Below, in pieces: positions 32,365-35,369 of a DNA stretch of 35,369 nt (within the stretch, counting starts at the first letter, position 1; every line of letters starts with the position of its first letter). The notes below the pieces were generated by a model, which was not told where the DNA came from, did no database searches, and saw only the letters and a program-made list of their open reading frames with translations. The position numbers were made by a program, and so were the translations under genes. Source of the DNA: Planctomycetota bacterium (lineage in GTDB: Bacteria > Planctomycetota > Phycisphaerae > Tepidisphaerales > Tepidisphaeraceae); contig JBCDKH010000014.1 of the NCBI GenBank assembly GCA_038746835.1, positions 1-35,369 on the forward strand. Reading direction: 5' to 3'.

Positions 32365-34439
32365 GCCGCCACCTCTCGACGTCGCAGAAGCACGTACCCG
32401 GCTGAAAGCACCGGCAGGCCATAGCCGACCGTCTGGATCACGGCATCGCCGACGTTGGACCACGGCACGACCTGCCGACGACTTGCCAGCGGTGCCGCAT
32501 CGAAGACGGCAACGTCTGGCAGAAACTTGGCGACCGTCGACGAGGTGCCGCTCAGCACGTCGTAGCCACGCTCGACGACCTCACGGGCGGCGGCGGAGCC
32601 TTCGTCTTCCTCGCCCTGGAAGATCTGCTGCACGGCATCTCGGCCGTCGAACTGCGTCCCGATGCGTTCGACCACCCATCGCCCGCCGATCGCGACGATG
32701 GTCAGGACGAGCGCGACGGGCCAGTTGACGAATGTGCCGAAGACCACCGCCAACGTCGCGACCAGCAGGCCGAGCAGCCACTGGTTGAGCAACGCCTTGG
32801 CGATGGAGACAAAAACATGCCCGCCCGCGTCGGCCGCTCGAACGCCGGATGTCGACATGCTGACGATCTGGCCGCGGGCTTGCGACTGCACCTGAAGGTC
32901 GAAGTCGCCGGCGGACGTGATCGAGACGGGCAGCTCGAAAAAGGCCGGCAGTCCAGTGTCCAGAAAAATCGTCTGCCACGGCGACGTGGTGCCGTCGGGC
33001 GTGATCCCACGAACGCGGACGCGGCCCGCCGCAAGGGCGAGGTTGCCGAGGTGCGACTCGGAGATTTCCGCGTCGCCAACCGCTAGGAAGCCAACGCCCT
33101 CGTCAGCTCCGCCTAGCGGCGTGTCACGGAACGCGAAGACGCCAACGGGCGACGGTGTGTCGTTAGCGTCGAGTCCGACCCTGAGTCCGAGTCCGCCTCG
33201 GCCATAGCGCGTCTCAAGCCGGATCGCATTCCGCGGGTTGTCGCCCGTCGCAGGCAACAGCTCGAAGATCGACCCGTCGTTGCGCGTGATCCGTATGGCA
33301 ACCGAGTCCGGCGTGATGCCGTACGCGTAGTCACCCGCCAAGCCCCACACGCCGACGACGGCCTCGCCGGTAACGGCAAACACCTCTAACAGCCGCTCGA
33401 CAGCGTCGCTTGTCAACGTGATCGAACCGGTGTCCGCCCAGGATGCCGCTGCACCGTCCATCGAAAGCAGCGCTGCGTTGTTCGGAATCATTTGGACCGT
33501 GACGAACCGATCGCCATCGCTGGTGCGAAGATCGATCGCGACACGCGGAGGCTGCAGTGGCGGCAGGGCGTCGAGGCTCTGAACGCCCACCGGTAGAGAC
33601 CCGGGCGGCAGTCGGCCGGGCAAGAGCTTCCAGTCGAGCCGCAAGAGCACAGAGACACTGGTCGTGCTGCCCTCGGCCACGGCTTCACTTCGCAGTTCCT
33701 CCGCAGTCGCCGGGTCCATGGCGAAGGGCACCATCGCGAAGTAGTCGTTGGGCCCGAAGAATCGCGGCTCGACGTCGTCATCCCCGTGGGCGATGTCCGG
33801 TGCGGTTGCGTATAGCTGAAAGTCGCGCGCACTACGTGGGCCATCCACGCCCAGCAGCCCTCGATCCGCGACGTACTGCAGATAAGGCCGTCGTCCCTCG
33901 TCCGCGAGGCCGGAGGCGAGTCGCCGCTCGACCGTGTCGATGAGCCGGTTCTCCAGCACGAGCAAGACGGCGGACGAAAAGACGCCCATCGCAACGAGCA
34001 CGACTGCGACGAGTCCGCCGAGTCCCGCGATCTTGCCGACGATCAGCTCCAGCCGCGTTACCGGCTTGGTGATGATGCTGAAGATGACACGGCTCTCGAT
34101 CTCGCGCGGAAAGCTTGCGCAGCCGAGGATCAAGGGCACGACAATCGCGATGAGCCCGCTGGCGAACAACGTCGCCCGAATCGCCTGCGAAATCGCCTGT
34201 CGCTCGTCGCGCGGGTCGGCGAGCAGCACCAGCAACACCGTCGCGACCATCGCCAGCGGCACGACGTAGAGCGCACGCCGTCGGACACCTTCACGAAACG
34301 TCAGCCCGGCAACAGCCATGGCACGCCGCAAGCTCCAACGTCTCAGATCGCGAAACCCATAGATCCCGATCCCGCCGACCACCAAAACGACCGACAGAAC
34401 GAGCGGCAGCAGAAGCTGGGAGTCGAACAGGCCTTCCAT
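32361..34439 (-). CDS. ABC-2 type permease with a large extracytoplasmic insert
   Basis: 692 residues from ATG 34439 (GTG 34448 also in frame). N-terminal helices (LVLSVVLVVGGIGIYGF, YVVPLAMVATVLLVLLA, ATLFASGLIAIVVPLILG, GLGGLVAVVLVAMGVFSSAV) surround FPREIESRVIFSIITKPVTR, a typical ABC-2 coupling-loop pattern. About 370 residues (190-565) without helices follow, beta-rich and probably outside. C-terminal helices lie near 575-610 and 670-690. ABC-2 permeases move lipids, polysaccharides or proteins. The upstream ATPase gene ends 44 nt away on the same strand, and the helical protein downstream overlaps by 4 nt, so all three likely form one complex. The substrate is unknown. Confidence 0.87.
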   Translation of the reverse strand: MEGLFDSQLLLPLVLSVVLVVGGIGIYGFRDLRRWSLRRAMAVAGLTFREGVRRRALYVVPLAMVATVLLVLLADPRDERQAISQAIRATLFASGLIAIVVPLILGCASFPREIESRVIFSIITKPVTRLELIVGKIAGLGGLVAVVLVAMGVFSSAVLLVLENRLIDTVERRLASGLADEGRRPYLQYVADRGLLGVDGPRSARDFQLYATAPDIAHGDDDVEPRFFGPNDYFAMVPFAMDPATAEELRSEAVAEGSTTSVSVLLRLDWKLLPGRLPPGSLPVGVQSLDALPPLQPPRVAIDLRTSDGDRFVTVQMIPNNAALLSMDGAAASWADTGSITLTSDAVERLLEVFAVTGEAVVGVWGLAGDYAYGITPDSVAIRITRNDGSIFELLPATGDNPRNAIRLETRYGRGGLGLRVGLDANDTPSPVGVFAFRDTPLGGADEGVGFLAVGDAEISESHLGNLALAAGRVRVRGITPDGTTSPWQTIFLDTGLPAFFELPVSITSAGDFDLQVQSQARGQIVSMSTSGVRAADAGGHVFVSIAKALLNQWLLGLLVATLAVVFGTFVNWPVALVLTIVAIGGRWVVERIGTQFDGRDAVQQIFQGEEDEGSAAAREVVERGYDVLSGTSSTVAKFLPDVAVFDAAPLASRRQVVPWSNVGDAVIQTVGYGLPVLSAGYVLLRRREVAA

Positions 34440-34483
34440 CGACAGCACAAGAGTACGCGGCGTCCCGCTCCGTTCCGTCGCCG

Positions 34484-35368
34484 CTAATCGGAGCTGGTGT
34501 ACGAGGCACCGTCGCCGGCGTTGTCGCGAACGACGCGGATGAACAGGTCTTCGAGCGTCGTCCGCGGGTGCGTGAGCGTCGCGTCGATGCCTTGTCTGGA
34601 AAGGTACTGGCGAAGCTCGTCCTGCTGTTCTTCAGACAGATTCGGGGCCTCGACCATCGTCACGCCGCGATCTTGTGTGAGGTCGCGGACCTGGCCCAGC
34701 GTCTGCATCCGGCCGCGGAAGAGGATCGTGACGCGGTCGCAGACGTCTTCCACGTCGGCCAGTAGGTGGCTGCACAGAATGACCGTCTTGCCCTGATCTT
34801 TGAGGCTGCCGATCAGGTCTTTCATCTCCCGCGTGCCGATGGGGTCCAGACCCGTCGTCGGCTCGTCGAGGAGGACGACGTCGGGGTCGTTGATGAGTGC
34901 CTGCGCCAGCCCGATTCGACGGGCCATGCCCTTGGAATACTCGCGAAGCTTGCGGCGTCTGGCCTTCTGATCGAGGCCGACCGCGTCGAGCAGCAGCGGC
35001 ACGCGTTCGTTCAAATCACGCCGGCTCAGCTTGAAGAGCTTGCCGTAGAAGCGGAGCGTCTCTTCGCCGTTGAGGAAGCGGTAGAGGTACGACTCCTCGG
35101 GGAGGAAACCGATGCGCTTGTTGACGTCCGGGTGCCCGGCCGGCATGCCGAGGATGTTGGCCGAGCCAGCGGACGGGAAGATCAGACCGAGCAGCAGCTT
35201 GATGGTCGTCGACTTGCCGCTGCCATTGGGTCCGAGCAGGCCGAAGACCTCGCCGCGCTTTACGGTCAGATCGAGGTCGTGCAGCGCTGTCACCTTCGGC
35301 CGACCCCAGAAGTCCGTGTACGTCTTGCGGAGCCCGGTGATCTCGATCGCTGGAGAGACGTCCTGCTC
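34484..35368 (-). CDS. ABC transporter ATPase, start beyond the window
   Basis: At least 294 residues; the frame runs open to the right edge (IEITGLRKTYTDFWGRPKV before TALHDLDL), so a GTG at 35293 is not the true start. Walker A GPNGSGKST, signature-region YSKGMARR (a variant of LSGGQ), Walker B VVLLDEPTTGLDP and the H-loop CSHLLADVED are intact. The C-terminal tail (VEAPNLSEEQQDELRQYLSR) looks like a regulatory extension. It resembles CcmA/NatA-type ATPases and most likely powers the ABC-2 permease at 32361-34439. The variant signature is common in this type and does not imply inactivity. Confidence 0.92.
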   Translation of the reverse strand, partial: EQDVSPAIEITGLRKTYTDFWGRPKVTALHDLDLTVKRGEVFGLLGPNGSGKSTTIKLLLGLIFPSAGSANILGMPAGHPDVNKRIGFLPEESYLYRFLNGEETLRFYGKLFKLSRRDLNERVPLLLDAVGLDQKARRRKLREYSKGMARRIGLAQALINDPDVVLLDEPTTGLDPIGTREMKDLIGSLKDQGKTVILCSHLLADVEDVCDRVTILFRGRMQTLGQVRDLTQDRGVTMVEAPNLSEEQQDELRQYLSRQGIDATLTHPRTTLEDLFIRVVRDNAGDGASYTSSD

Positions 35369-35369
35369 A

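Overview
The window is high-G+C bacterial chromosomal DNA, probably from the Planctomycetota and most like the Phycisphaerae. Four secreted proteins end in PEP-CTERM sorting signals, one large surface protein starts with a degenerate LEPR-type motif, an ECF sigma factor is coupled to a membrane Ser/Thr kinase with a WD40 tail, and there are a tricorn-like protease, a GHL10-type glycosidase-like protein and many lineage-specific proteins of unknown function. I saw no rRNA, tRNA, CRISPR array, transposase or phage gene.

Layout. 1-3830: the 3' part of a tricorn-like protease gene (+). 3897-8999: a minus-strand cluster of ECF sigma factor, one-pass anti-sigma-like protein, small acidic secreted protein, and a 1044-residue G8/beta-helix/RTX-like surface protein. 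The cluster is bracketed by diverged direct duplications: a remnant of the tricorn 3' end lies at 9085-9152, and a remnant of the 9247-9936 gene lies at 3902-3990. 9247-11495: a conserved hypothetical gene, a frameshifted small membrane-protein gene and a WD40 pseudogene with two in-frame stops. 11553-15741: ECF sigma factor plus Ser/Thr kinase-WD40 gene (8-nt overlap); the WD40 part is much more AT-rich than its neighbours. 15776-16808: a small DUF6404-like membrane protein, then a 616-nt intergenic region holding a 252-bp array of twelve degenerate 21-bp repeats. 16809-22539: four PEP-CTERM proteins (two are tandem paralogues), a two-domain GNAT acetyltransferase and a degenerate phosphodiesterase-like protein with TPRs. 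22691-27172: an unknown protein, the GHL10-type protein, QueE and a TonB-like protein. 27127-35368: a minus-strand run of an ABC ATPase (cut at the right edge), ABC-2 type permease with a large extracytoplasmic insert, large secreted or anchored protein, LPG-synthase-TM-type membrane protein, glyoxalase-fold fusion and a second DrrA-type ATPase.

How the genes may work together. Two separate sigma modules suggest control from the envelope: one through a conventional membrane anti-sigma-like protein, the other through a receptor kinase. Most remaining genes act at or outside the membrane (surface proteins, proteases, glycosidase-like and export functions). The most unusual structure is the roughly 5.1-kb sigma/surface-protein block between duplicated gene ends. 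One of those remnants now appears to supply, in a different reading frame, the last ~30 codons of the surface protein. All functional assignments come from reading motifs by eye; no database search was run.
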